Origin: Pseudomonadota bacterium
GTDB taxonomy: Bacteria > Myxococcota > Myxococcia > Myxococcales > Anaeromyxobacteraceae
DNA: 9,073 nucleotides
Direction of reading: 5' to 3'
Assembly (NCBI GenBank): GCA_023428085.1
Contig: JAEYZK010000269.1
Coordinates: 1-9,073 of the forward strand
Shown here: positions 1-6,226 of the stretch, in pieces
How positions within the stretch are numbered: the stretch's first letter is position 1
How the letters are laid out: each line of letters starts with the position of its first letter
Position numbers and translations under genes: made by a program
Notes under the pieces: model-generated
What the model was told of the DNA's origin: nothing
Database searches by the model: none
What the model saw: only the letters and a program-made list of their open reading frames with translations

Positions 1-152
1 GCGCGAGCGCGACGGCGGCCGGGCCCGCGCCCACGCGCGGCGCCCGGCTCGCCTTCTGGATCGTCCTCGGGGTGGCCGTGGCCGGGCTGCTGGCGCTGGT
101 CGCGCGGCTGCTCGCGCGGGACGGGCAGACGCGGCCGGGCGCGGATGCCTGA
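1..152 (+). CDS. C-terminal end of a membrane-anchored protein (5' end outside window)
   Basis: An open frame enters from the left edge (first full codon at base 3) and ends at TGA 150-152, giving about 49 residues. It starts Ala/Pro-rich, then has one hydrophobic stretch (around LAFWIVLGVAVAGLLALVA) followed by basic residues (ARLLARD) and a short hydrophilic tail ending GADA. This is the pattern of a single C-terminal transmembrane anchor with a short charged, probably cytoplasmic, tail. Too little is present to name a family, and the start and catalytic part lie outside. Its stop is only 3 bases from the stop of the convergent lipoprotein gene, so the two transcripts must overlap unless they end inside coding sequence. 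It is taken as coding because of the well-formed membrane segment and the precise abutment to the next gene. Confidence 0.6.
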   Translation, partial: ASATAAGPAPTRGARLAFWIVLGVAVAGLLALVARLLARDGQTRPGADA

Positions 153-155
153 ACG

Positions 156-524
156 TCAGTCGACCCAGGCGGTGCCGTCGACCGACAGGCACGCGGCCTC
201 CGCGGCAGTCGGCGTGACGGGCTCGTAGAAATACACGCGAGCCGCCGTCCCGGAGAGCGTGTACTCCGCCGCCTCCGGCACGTTGCAGTAGCCCGCGACC
301 CGGTTGGCCGCCGGGCACGGATCGTCGTCCCAGGCGCCGTCGCACTGCGTGCGCACCGCGAGCGCCTCGGCGTCGGTGATCTTGAGCTGGATGCAGCCCT
401 CCGCGGCCGCTTCCCCCTCACCGAACGAACGCGTGCAGCTGTACTCCCGCTTCTCCGTCGGATCGCAGGCCGTGAGCGACAGGGCGACCGCGGCGCCCGC
501 GAGGGCGAGGACGATGTTGCGCAT
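156..524 (-). CDS. Small cysteine-rich lipoprotein of unknown function
   Basis: This encodes 122 residues. Residues 1-20 are a lipoprotein signal peptide: a short basic start (MRN), a hydrophobic core and the lipobox LTAC, with Cys20 as the predicted lipidated residue after signal peptidase II cleavage. The +2 residue is Asp; in enterobacteria that retains lipoproteins in the inner membrane, but the rule need not hold here. The mature part is acidic and has six more cysteines (30, 44, 61, 70, 80, 112), enough for three disulfides, which fits an extracytoplasmic location. I recognise no family, catalytic motif or repeat. The frame stays open upstream to about 803, but ATG at 524 is chosen because an excellent Shine-Dalgarno sequence precedes it and the signal peptide begins exactly there. 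The gene is divergent from the chemoreceptor gene, with 281 bases between starts, and convergent with the gene entering from the left. The function is unknown; the call of a real exported lipoprotein is fairly secure. Confidence 0.82.
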   Translation of the reverse strand: MRNIVLALAGAAVALSLTACDPTEKREYSCTRSFGEGEAAAEGCIQLKITDAEALAVRTQCDGAWDDDPCPAANRVAGYCNVPEAAEYTLSGTAARVYFYEPVTPTAAEAACLSVDGTAWVD

Positions 525-532
525 GGTTTTCA

Positions 533-540
533 CTCCTCCT
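533..540 (-). promoter_or_regulatory. Ribosome binding site of the lipoprotein gene
   Basis: On the minus strand the sequence reads AGGAGGAG, followed about 8 bases later by ATG at 524. This near-perfect Shine-Dalgarno sequence fixes the start at 524 and rules out the long upstream extension of the same frame. Confidence 0.8.
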
Positions 541-546
541 CCACCG

Positions 547-575
547 AGCGTAACGGGGCCGGATCCGAGCGTCCA
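547..575 (-). promoter_or_regulatory. Possible sigma-70-type promoter for the lipoprotein gene
   Basis: On the minus strand TGGACG (575-570) and TACGCT (552-547) are separated by exactly 17 bases. The -35 matches 4 of 6 consensus bases and the -10 matches the three most conserved positions (T1, A2, T6). The implied leader would be only about 15-20 bases long and would begin close to the Shine-Dalgarno sequence. This is inference from pattern only. Confidence 0.25.
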
Positions 576-792
576 GCCTGCGCCAGTGGGTGAAGGTGCG
601 CGCACCGCGCCGCGCGGGCACGCACCCAGCGTCGAGCACCCGGGTCCCGGAGCACCCCAGACCGCACGCTGAGCAAACCCCGCGGCAACCCCCCTTGGCG
701 ACGGGCGATTCAACGCGGCGCGGCGCCCGCAGGCGTGCGGCGTCCGAGGCATGCGTGGTGCAGTCGCTGCGGGTCGGGCCCCGACCCTGCTC

Positions 793-798
793 GAGGTG
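793..798 (+). promoter_or_regulatory. Ribosome binding site of the chemoreceptor gene
   Basis: GAGGTG lies 7 bases before ATG at 806. It decides the start: the frame is open for another 72 codons upstream, but that extension is Arg/Pro-rich and would put the first transmembrane helix far from the N-terminus. An in-frame ATG at 818 is less well spaced. Confidence 0.65.
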
Positions 799-805
799 TG
801 CACCC

Positions 806-3424
806 ATGTTCACGCGGATGACCACAGGCAAGAAGGTCCTCGTCGCGATGCTCGGCGGCTGCGCCGTCCTCCTCCTCGTCGGGTGCTTCTCCTGGTTCGG
901 ATCCCGGCGGATCTTCACGGTGCTCGGGGGAGCGCTCCGCGACGACATGCCCTTCCTCATGGACCTCGCGGCCGTGGACGAGGGCCAGATGACCGTCCAC
1001 GCCATGGAGTGGACGCTCGTCAACCGCGAGGCCGGGGCCTTCCGGCACGCCGCGGCCTCGGAGACGATCGCCGCGAAGCTCGGCGAGGTCGCCGGCGCGG
1101 CCGCGCGGCTGCGCGCGCGCCCGCGCGGCGCGACCATCGACGCCTCGCTCGTGACCTGGGCCGAGTCGTACGACGCCTGGGTCCCGGGCGTCCGCGAGGT
1201 GAGCCGGCTCGTGACGGAGCGCGACCGCCTCCTCGCCGCCGGCCGCGCGCCCGCCGATCCCGTGGTCGCGGCGCTCGAGTCCCAGGCCCTCACGCGGCTG
1301 CAGCGCGGGCTCGAGGCCTTCGAGACGGCCGAGGCGGCCATCGAGCACGCGAAGCAGGTCCACCTCGCGGCGCTCCGGGCGAACGCCGATCGCGAGCTCG
1401 CCATGGGCGCCCGGGGGACCGCGACGATGGCGGCCGTCGTCCTCGTGTCCGTCTCCAGCCTGCTGGTCTTCGCGCTCCTCCTCTCCCGGGCCATCGGCCG
1501 GACCGTGCGGCGGCTCGTCACCGAGGCCGAGAAGCTCCGCGCGGCGGTCGCGTCGGGGCAGCTCCACGTGCGCGGCGAGACCGCCGGGCTCGGGCGGGAG
1601 TTCCAGCCCGTCGTGCAGGGCATGAACGACACGATGGACTTCTTCCTCGCGCCGATCCGCGAGACGGCCGCGTGCCTCGAGCGGATCGGCCAGGGGGACG
1701 TGCCCGCGCTCATCGCCACCCCCTTCAGCGGAGACTTCGACCGGATCCGCGAGAGCCTGAACCGCTGCATCGCGGCGGTGAACGCCCTCGTCGAGGACGC
1801 GGGCGCGCTCGCCCAGGCCGGCGTCGAGGGGCGCCTCGCCACGCGGGCCGACGCCGGCCGCCACCGGGGCGACTTCCGCCGCGTGATCGAGGGCGTGAAC
1901 GGGACGCTCGACGCCGTCACCGGCCCGCTCCGGGCCGCGGCGCGCCACCTCGACGAGATCTCCCGCGGCGCCATCCCGCCGCGGATCGAGGAGGACTGGC
2001 GCGGCGACTTCGACCAGGTGAAGGCGAGCCTCAACCGGTGCGTGGACGCGGTCTCCGCGGTGGTCGCCGACGTGGACCTGCTCGCCGCGGCCGGCATGGC
2101 CGGGCAGCTCTCGACCCGCGCCGACGTGACGCGCCACCAGGGCGACTTCCGCCGCATCGTGGAGGGCCTGAACCGCACCCTCGACGCGGTGATCGGGCCG
2201 CTCGGCGTGGCGGCGGACTGCGTCGCGCAGATCGCGCGCGGCGCGATCCCTGCGCCGATCGCCGCGGAGTACCAGGGCGACTTCGACGCGCTGAAGCGCA
2301 GCCTCAACGGCTGCATCGCGGCCGTGAACCGGCTCGTCGAGGACGCGCGCCGGCTCGCCGGGGACGCCGTCGCCGGCCAGCTCGACGCGCGGGCGGATCT
2401 CGTCCGTCACCAGGGCGACTTCCGGACCATCATCGAGGGCGTGAACCAGACGCTCGACGCGGTGGTGGCCCCGATCGACGAGGCCACGGCGGTGCTCGAG
2501 CTGCTCGCCGGCCGCGATCTCCGCGCCCGGATGACCGGGAGCTACGCGGGCGATCACGCCCGCGTCCAGCGCGCGCTCAACGCCACGGCGGAGGCGCTGA
2601 GCCAGGCCCTCGGCCAGGTGTCGTCCGCGGTCGGCCAGGTCTCCTCCGCGGCCACGCAGATCGCCTCCTCGAGCCAGGCCGTGGCGAGCGGCGCCGCGGA
2701 GCAGGCGGCGACGCTCGAGGAGACGGCGGGCGCGATCGACACGGTCGCCGGGACGACGCGCGAGTCGGCCGAGCACGCGCGCCAGGCGGACGTCCTCGCC
2801 CAGGCGGCGCGGGCGGCCGCGAACGAGGGGACGCAGGTCGTCACCCGGATGCAGGGCGCGATGGAGAAGATCCGGCAGAGCGCCGAGAGCACCTCGCAGA
2901 TCATCCGCGACATCAACGACATCGCCTTCCAGACGAACCTCCTCGCGCTCAACGCCGCCGTCGAGGCGGCGCGCGCCGGCGAGGCGGGCCGCGGCTTCGC
3001 GGTGGTCGCCGAGGAGGTGCGCTCGCTCGCGCTGCGCGCCAAGGAGGCGGCCTCGAAGACCGAGGCGCTCATCCAGGACTCCGTCCGCCAGGCGGCGGAG
3101 GGCCAGGAGACCTCGCAGCTCGTCGCCGGCAGGCTCGGCGCCATCGCCGGCGGCATCGACAAGGTGAGCGCCATCGCCACGGAGATCGCCGCCGCCGCGC
3201 AGCACCAGCTCCGCGGCATCGAGGCCGTGCGGACGGCGGTGGACGAGATGGACAAGGTCATCCAGCAGAACGCCGCCAGCGCCGAGGAGTCCTCCTCGGC
3301 CGCGTCCGAGCTGTCCGGACAGGCCGAGGAGCTCGCGGCCATGGTGGGGGCGTTCAAGCTGGGAGCCGAGGAGCGGCCGGCGCGGCGGGCAGCGCGCGCC
3401 CGCGCGCCGCTCCCGCTGGCCTGA
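806..3424 (+). CDS. Methyl-accepting chemotaxis protein with a tandem poly-HAMP array
   Basis: This is an 872-residue transmembrane chemoreceptor. TM1 is at about 10-32. A helical, presumably periplasmic sensor region follows at about 36-205, compatible in size with a four-helix bundle, though I do not identify its family. TM2 is at about 206-229. Next come about eight HAMP-like units (229-600), most marked by a Gly-Asp-Phe motif (G309, 355, 400, 446, 491, 537; a variant GDH at 582) spaced alternately 46 and 45 residues. The cytoplasmic coiled-coil signalling domain (about 600-850) carries the family hairpin tip at about 702-741, including EAARAGEAGRGFAVVAEEVR, which binds CheA and CheW. Gln/Glu-rich helices around 630-645 and 820-830 are plausible methylation regions. 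The C-terminus is Arg/Ala/Pro-rich and lacks the aromatic pentapeptide that tethers CheR/CheB in some receptors. The usual receptor has one HAMP, so this protein is long for the family (typically about 550). No che genes are adjacent, and the ligand cannot be told from sequence. Confidence 0.95.
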   Translation: MFTRMTTGKKVLVAMLGGCAVLLLVGCFSWFGSRRIFTVLGGALRDDMPFLMDLAAVDEGQMTVHAMEWTLVNREAGAFRHAAASETIAAKLGEVAGAAARLRARPRGATIDASLVTWAESYDAWVPGVREVSRLVTERDRLLAAGRAPADPVVAALESQALTRLQRGLEAFETAEAAIEHAKQVHLAALRANADRELAMGARGTATMAAVVLVSVSSLLVFALLLSRAIGRTVRRLVTEAEKLRAAVASGQLHVRGETAGLGREFQPVVQGMNDTMDFFLAPIRETAACLERIGQGDVPALIATPFSGDFDRIRESLNRCIAAVNALVEDAGALAQAGVEGRLATRADAGRHRGDFRRVIEGVNGTLDAVTGPLRAAARHLDEISRGAIPPRIEEDWRGDFDQVKASLNRCVDAVSAVVADVDLLAAAGMAGQLSTRADVTRHQGDFRRIVEGLNRTLDAVIGPLGVAADCVAQIARGAIPAPIAAEYQGDFDALKRSLNGCIAAVNRLVEDARRLAGDAVAGQLDARADLVRHQGDFRTIIEGVNQTLDAVVAPIDEATAVLELLAGRDLRARMTGSYAGDHARVQRALNATAEALSQALGQVSSAVGQVSSAATQIASSSQAVASGAAEQAATLEETAGAIDTVAGTTRESAEHARQADVLAQAARAAANEGTQVVTRMQGAMEKIRQSAESTSQIIRDINDIAFQTNLLALNAAVEAARAGEAGRGFAVVAEEVRSLALRAKEAASKTEALIQDSVRQAAEGQETSQLVAGRLGAIAGGIDKVSAIATEIAAAAQHQLRGIEAVRTAVDEMDKVIQQNAASAEESSSAASELSGQAEELAAMVGAFKLGAEERPARRAARARAPLPLA
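1490..2605 (+). repeat. Tandem HAMP-like repeat array within the chemoreceptor
   Basis: Residues 229-600 divide into one unit directly after TM2 and seven more of 45-46 residues. They alternate between two types. Type 1 begins with Pro (PIRET, PLRAA, PLGVA, PIDEA) and carries GDFD followed by a SLN-R/G-C stretch. Type 2 begins VED or VAD and carries a RHxGDFR motif followed by an EGxNxTLDAV stretch. The resulting super-repeat is 91 residues (273 bases), present about three times. Arrays of di-HAMP units of about 90 residues are known from Nik1-type fungal osmosensor kinases and from some bacterial receptors; assignment to HAMP here is from pattern, not a profile search. Confidence 0.8.
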
Positions 3425-3449
3425 GCCGGGCTGGCCCCACCGGGGGGTT

Positions 3450-3462
3450 CGACGCTGCGTCG
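3450..3462 (+). promoter_or_regulatory. Short inverted repeat between the chemoreceptor and phosphoketolase genes
   Basis: CGACGC and GCGTCG are perfect inverted 6-mers around a single T, 26 bases after the chemoreceptor stop and 83 bases before the phosphoketolase start. The one-base centre cannot form a normal RNA hairpin loop with the full stem, so an operator-type protein site is the likelier reading if it is functional. In DNA this GC-rich a 6+6 repeat can arise by chance. Confidence 0.25.
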
Positions 3463-3503
3463 CGGCCGCGCACGCGCGCACACCTGGACGTCGCGCCGGG
3501 TGC

Positions 3504-3519
3504 GGCCGATGATTCGGCC
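3504..3519 (+). promoter_or_regulatory. Inverted repeat just upstream of the phosphoketolase start
   Basis: GGCCGA and TCGGCC form a perfect 6-bp inverted repeat with the 4-base centre TGAT, ending 25 bases before the start codon. It could be an operator or a leader hairpin near the ribosome binding site. No regulator can be named and it may be fortuitous. Confidence 0.3.
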
Positions 3520-3533
3520 ACCACCCTCTCCTC

Positions 3534-3538
3534 GAGGT
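3534..3538 (+). promoter_or_regulatory. Ribosome binding site of the phosphoketolase gene
   Basis: GAGGT is followed 6 bases later by ATG at 3545. This favours 3545 over the in-frame GTG at 3500 and ATG at 3509, which would add a Pro/Arg-rich extension not expected in the family. Confidence 0.65.
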
Positions 3539-3544
3539 CCGCGA

Positions 3545-5977
3545 ATGGCGCCCCCCACAGCCCCCGCAGCGGTCGCAGCCCTCAGCCCCTTCGGCGAGGC
3601 CCGCGCGACGATCTCCGGCGCGCCGCTCTCCGCCGAGGAGCTGGGCCGCGTGCACGCGTTCTGGCGCGCCTGCAACTACCTCGCGGCCGGGATGATCTAC
3701 CTGCGGGCGAACCCGCTCCTGCGGCAGCCGCTCGCCCCCGAGCACCTCAAGAACCGCATGCTCGGGCACTGGGGCGCGAGCCCCGCCCTCTCGTTCGTCT
3801 GGACCCACCTCGACCGGATCATCCGGCGCGACGACGCGAACGTGATCTTCCTCGCCGGGCCGGGCCACGGCGCCCCGGGCGTGCTCGGGCCCGTCTACCT
3901 CGAGGGCACGTACTCGGAGGTCTCCCCGGACAAGGGGCTCGACGAGGAAGGGCTCCAGCGCTTCTTCAAGGAGTTCTCGTTCCCCGGCGGCGTCGGCAGC
4001 CACTGCACCCCCGAGACGCCCGGCTCGATCCACGAGGGGGGCGAGCTCGGCTACGTGCTCTCGCACGCCTGCGGCGCCGCGTTCGACAACCCGGACCTCG
4101 TGGTGGCGGCCGTGGTCGGGGACGGCGAGGCGGAGACCGGACCGCTCGCCACGAGCTGGCACCTCACCAAGTTCCTGAACCCGGCCCGCGACGGCGCGGT
4201 GCTCCCGGTCCTCAACCTCAACGGCTACAAGATCAACAACCCCACCCTGCTCGCCCGCATCCCGCGCGAGGAGCTGGACGCGCTGCTGCGCGGGTACGGG
4301 TGGAGCCCGTGCTTCGTCGAGGGCTCCGACCCGGAGTCGATGCACCAGGCGATGGCCGCGACGCTGGACCACTGCTTCGCCGCGATCCGCGCCGCGCAGG
4401 CCGCGGCCCGCGCGGGCGGCCCGCCGACGCGCCCGCGGTGGCCGATGATCGTGCTCCGCTCGCCCAAGGGCTGGACCGCGCCGCGCCAGATCGACGGGCA
4501 CCACCTCGAGGGCTTCTGGCGGGCCCACCAGGTGCCGATGGCCGACGCGAAGTCGAACCCTGCGCACCTCCGGCTGCTCGAGGAGTGGCTGCGGAGCTAC
4601 CGGCCCGAGGAGCTGTTCGACCCGGCCGGCGCGCCGGCCGCGGCCATCCGCGCGCACGCCCCAGCCGGCGCCCGCCGCATGGGCTCGAACCCGCACGCGA
4701 ACGGCGGGATCCTCAAGCGCCCGCTCCGCCTCCCCGACTTCGGCGAGTTCGCCGTCCCCGTGGAGGCGCCGGCCCAGACGCGCCACGAGAACACCCGGCC
4801 CCTCGGCCGGTTCCTCACCGAGGTGCTGCGCCGGAACCCCGGCAACTTCCGCGTCTTCTCGCCCGACGAGAACACCTCGAACCGGCTCGACGCGATCCAC
4901 GCCGTCACGGGCAAGGCGTGGATGGCCGAGGTCCTGCCCGAGGACGCCGACGGGAGCCAGCTCGCCCCGGACGGCCGCCTCGTGGAGATGCTCTCCGAGC
5001 ACACGCTGGAGGGCATGCTGGAGGGGTACCTCCTCACCGGCCGCCACGGCTTCTTCTCCACGTACGAGGCCTTCGTCCACATCATCGACAGCATGTTCAA
5101 CCAGCACGCGAAGTGGCTGGACATCTGCAACCGGCTGTCGTGGCGGGAGGAGCTCGCCTCGCTCAACCTGCTCGTCACGTCCACCGTCTGGCGGCAGGAT
5201 CACAACGGGTTCACGCACCAGGATCCGGGGTTCCTCGACGTGGTGGTGAACAAGAGCGGGCAGGTGACCCGCATCTACCTGCCCCCGGACGCGAACTGCC
5301 TGCTGTCCGTGGCCGACCACTGCCTGCGGAGCGAGAACTACGTCAACGTGATCGTCTCCGACAAGCAGAGCCACCTGCAGTACCTCAGCCTGGAGCAGGC
5401 CCGGATCCACTGCACGAAGGGGATCGGGATCTGGGACTGGGCGTCCAGCGACCGGGGCGCGGAGCCCGACGTCGTCGTGGCGAGCGCGGGCGACATCCCC
5501 ACGCTCGAGGCGCTCGCCGCGGTGGAGCTGCTCCGCGAGCAGTTCCCCGACCTCAAGCTCCGGTTCGTGAACGTGGTGGACCTGTTCACCCTCCAGAACG
5601 AGGGCGAGCACCCGCACGGCCTCTCCGATCGCGACTTCGACTCGCTGTTCACGCTCGACCGGCCGGTCATCTTCAACTTCCACGGCTACCCGTGGCTCAT
5701 CCACCGGCTCGCGTACCGCCGGCACAACCACGACAACCTGCACGTGCGCGGCTACAAGGAGAAGGGGAACATCAACACCCCGCTCGAGCTCGCGATCAAG
5801 AACCAGATCGACCGGTTCTCGATCGCGATCGACGTCATCGACCGGGTGCCGCGGCTCCGGGTCGCGGGGGCGCACGCGAAGGAGCTCCTCCGGAACCGGC
5901 AGATCGGCTGCATGCACTTCGCCCACGAGCACGGGATCGACCCGCCCGACATCGTGGGCTGGACGTGGAAGGGGTGA
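3545..5977 (+). CDS. xfp: Xylulose-5-phosphate/fructose-6-phosphate phosphoketolase
   Basis: This 810-residue cytoplasmic, thiamine-diphosphate-dependent enzyme has the normal family length of about 790-825. The family cleaves xylulose 5-phosphate (and, in dual-specificity members, fructose 6-phosphate) with inorganic phosphate, giving acetyl phosphate plus glyceraldehyde 3-phosphate (or erythrose 4-phosphate). Visible signatures are GHWG (His75), GPGHGAPG (His108), GSHCTPETPGSIHEGGELGY (His153), the ThDP/Mg motif GDGEAETG (192-199) ending near KINNPT (229-234), AHQVP (His328), SPDENTSNRLDAI (439-451), LSEHTLEG with Glu485 as the probable cofactor-activating glutamate, and WRQDHNGFTHQDPG with His553 and His558. 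All match residues known to matter in bifidobacterial and lactic-acid-bacterial enzymes, so an active enzyme is expected. It sits alone: 120 bases after the chemoreceptor and about 250 before the deacetylase, with no acetate kinase or phosphotransacetylase alongside. Whether it prefers the pentulose or hexulose substrate cannot be decided from sequence by eye. Confidence 0.97.
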   Translation: MAPPTAPAAVAALSPFGEARATISGAPLSAEELGRVHAFWRACNYLAAGMIYLRANPLLRQPLAPEHLKNRMLGHWGASPALSFVWTHLDRIIRRDDANVIFLAGPGHGAPGVLGPVYLEGTYSEVSPDKGLDEEGLQRFFKEFSFPGGVGSHCTPETPGSIHEGGELGYVLSHACGAAFDNPDLVVAAVVGDGEAETGPLATSWHLTKFLNPARDGAVLPVLNLNGYKINNPTLLARIPREELDALLRGYGWSPCFVEGSDPESMHQAMAATLDHCFAAIRAAQAAARAGGPPTRPRWPMIVLRSPKGWTAPRQIDGHHLEGFWRAHQVPMADAKSNPAHLRLLEEWLRSYRPEELFDPAGAPAAAIRAHAPAGARRMGSNPHANGGILKRPLRLPDFGEFAVPVEAPAQTRHENTRPLGRFLTEVLRRNPGNFRVFSPDENTSNRLDAIHAVTGKAWMAEVLPEDADGSQLAPDGRLVEMLSEHTLEGMLEGYLLTGRHGFFSTYEAFVHIIDSMFNQHAKWLDICNRLSWREELASLNLLVTSTVWRQDHNGFTHQDPGFLDVVVNKSGQVTRIYLPPDANCLLSVADHCLRSENYVNVIVSDKQSHLQYLSLEQARIHCTKGIGIWDWASSDRGAEPDVVVASAGDIPTLEALAAVELLREQFPDLKLRFVNVVDLFTLQNEGEHPHGLSDRDFDSLFTLDRPVIFNFHGYPWLIHRLAYRRHNHDNLHVRGYKEKGNINTPLELAIKNQIDRFSIAIDVIDRVPRLRVAGAHAKELLRNRQIGCMHFAHEHGIDPPDIVGWTWKG

Positions 5978-5979
5978 AC

Positions 5980-6017
5980 GGCCCAGGCCCCCGCGGGGGC
6001 GCGGCCTGTCCGGGGCC
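5980..6017 (+). terminator. GC-rich inverted repeats after the phosphoketolase gene, possible terminator
   Basis: Directly after the stop are nested inverted repeats: the palindrome GCCCCCGCGGGGGC (5987-6000), the pair CAGGCC (5984-5989) with GGCCTG (6003-6008), and outer GGCC repeats (5980-5983 and 6014-6017). No T-run follows, so this is at best a weak or factor-assisted terminator. The folds compete with each other. Confidence 0.35.
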
Positions 6018-6044
6018 GCGCGCGCGAGAGGGCGCGCCGGTGGG

Positions 6045-6057
6045 GCGCGTAACGCGC
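6045..6057 (+). promoter_or_regulatory. Inverted repeat in the deacetylase upstream region
   Basis: GCGCGT and ACGCGC are perfect inverted 6-mers around a single A, 29 bases before the candidate -35 box. The geometry (6-1-6) is the same as that of the repeat at 3450-3462, but the sequence differs. It could be an operator; chance occurrence is quite possible at this base composition. Confidence 0.25.
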
Positions 6058-6085
6058 TGAAGCGCCTCTTCTAACTCGATTCAGA

Positions 6086-6115
6086 TTGACAGGGCTCCGG
6101 AAAAGGCGCGATACG
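6086..6115 (+). promoter_or_regulatory. Candidate sigma-70-type promoter for the deacetylase gene
   Basis: A perfect -35 hexamer TTGACA (6086-6091) is followed after 18 bases by GATACG (6110-6115), which keeps A2, T3 and A4 of the -10 consensus. It lies in an unusually AT-rich island (about 6066-6115) in otherwise GC-rich DNA. Initiation near 6122 would leave a leader of about 105 bases. Confidence 0.5.
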
Positions 6116-6214
6116 GGCGGCACGCCCGCAGCGCGTCCTCGCCCGGCAGAGCCGATCGGCGGCGGCGCGCGGCGCGGCGGCAGCACCGCGGTGAACCGGC
6201 AGCCCGTGACCGGA

Positions 6215-6219
6215 AAGGA
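6215..6219 (+). promoter_or_regulatory. Ribosome binding site of the deacetylase gene
   Basis: AAGGA, within GGAAAGGA, lies 7 bases before ATG at 6227. It fixes the start immediately before a classical signal peptide. The frame is open for 47 more codons upstream, but that stretch would bury the signal peptide and overlap the candidate promoter. Confidence 0.7.
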
Positions 6220-6226
6220 CTCTGTC

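Noticed and set aside
418..2316. A 632-codon minus-strand open frame
   Set aside because: It is antisense to the chemoreceptor, Ser/Arg/Ala-rich and without motifs, and it runs into the real lipoprotein gene in another frame.
710..5932. A 1740-codon open frame on the minus strand opposite the chemoreceptor and phosphoketolase genes
   Set aside because: It lies antisense to two genes with clear family motifs; its product is a low-complexity mix of Arg, Glu, Val, Leu and Gly with no domain. It is open only because stop codons are rare in such GC-rich DNA.
806..5977. Chemoreceptor and phosphoketolase as one operon
   Set aside because: The functions are unrelated, the 120-base gap holds inverted repeats, and each gene has its own ribosome binding site. 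Read-through cannot be excluded, but nothing supports a functional unit.
751..6060. A 1769-codon open frame on the plus strand overlapping the same genes in another frame
   Set aside because: The product is extremely Arg/Pro/Gly-rich without domains, and it spans two genes and their gap. It is a frame-shifted shadow.
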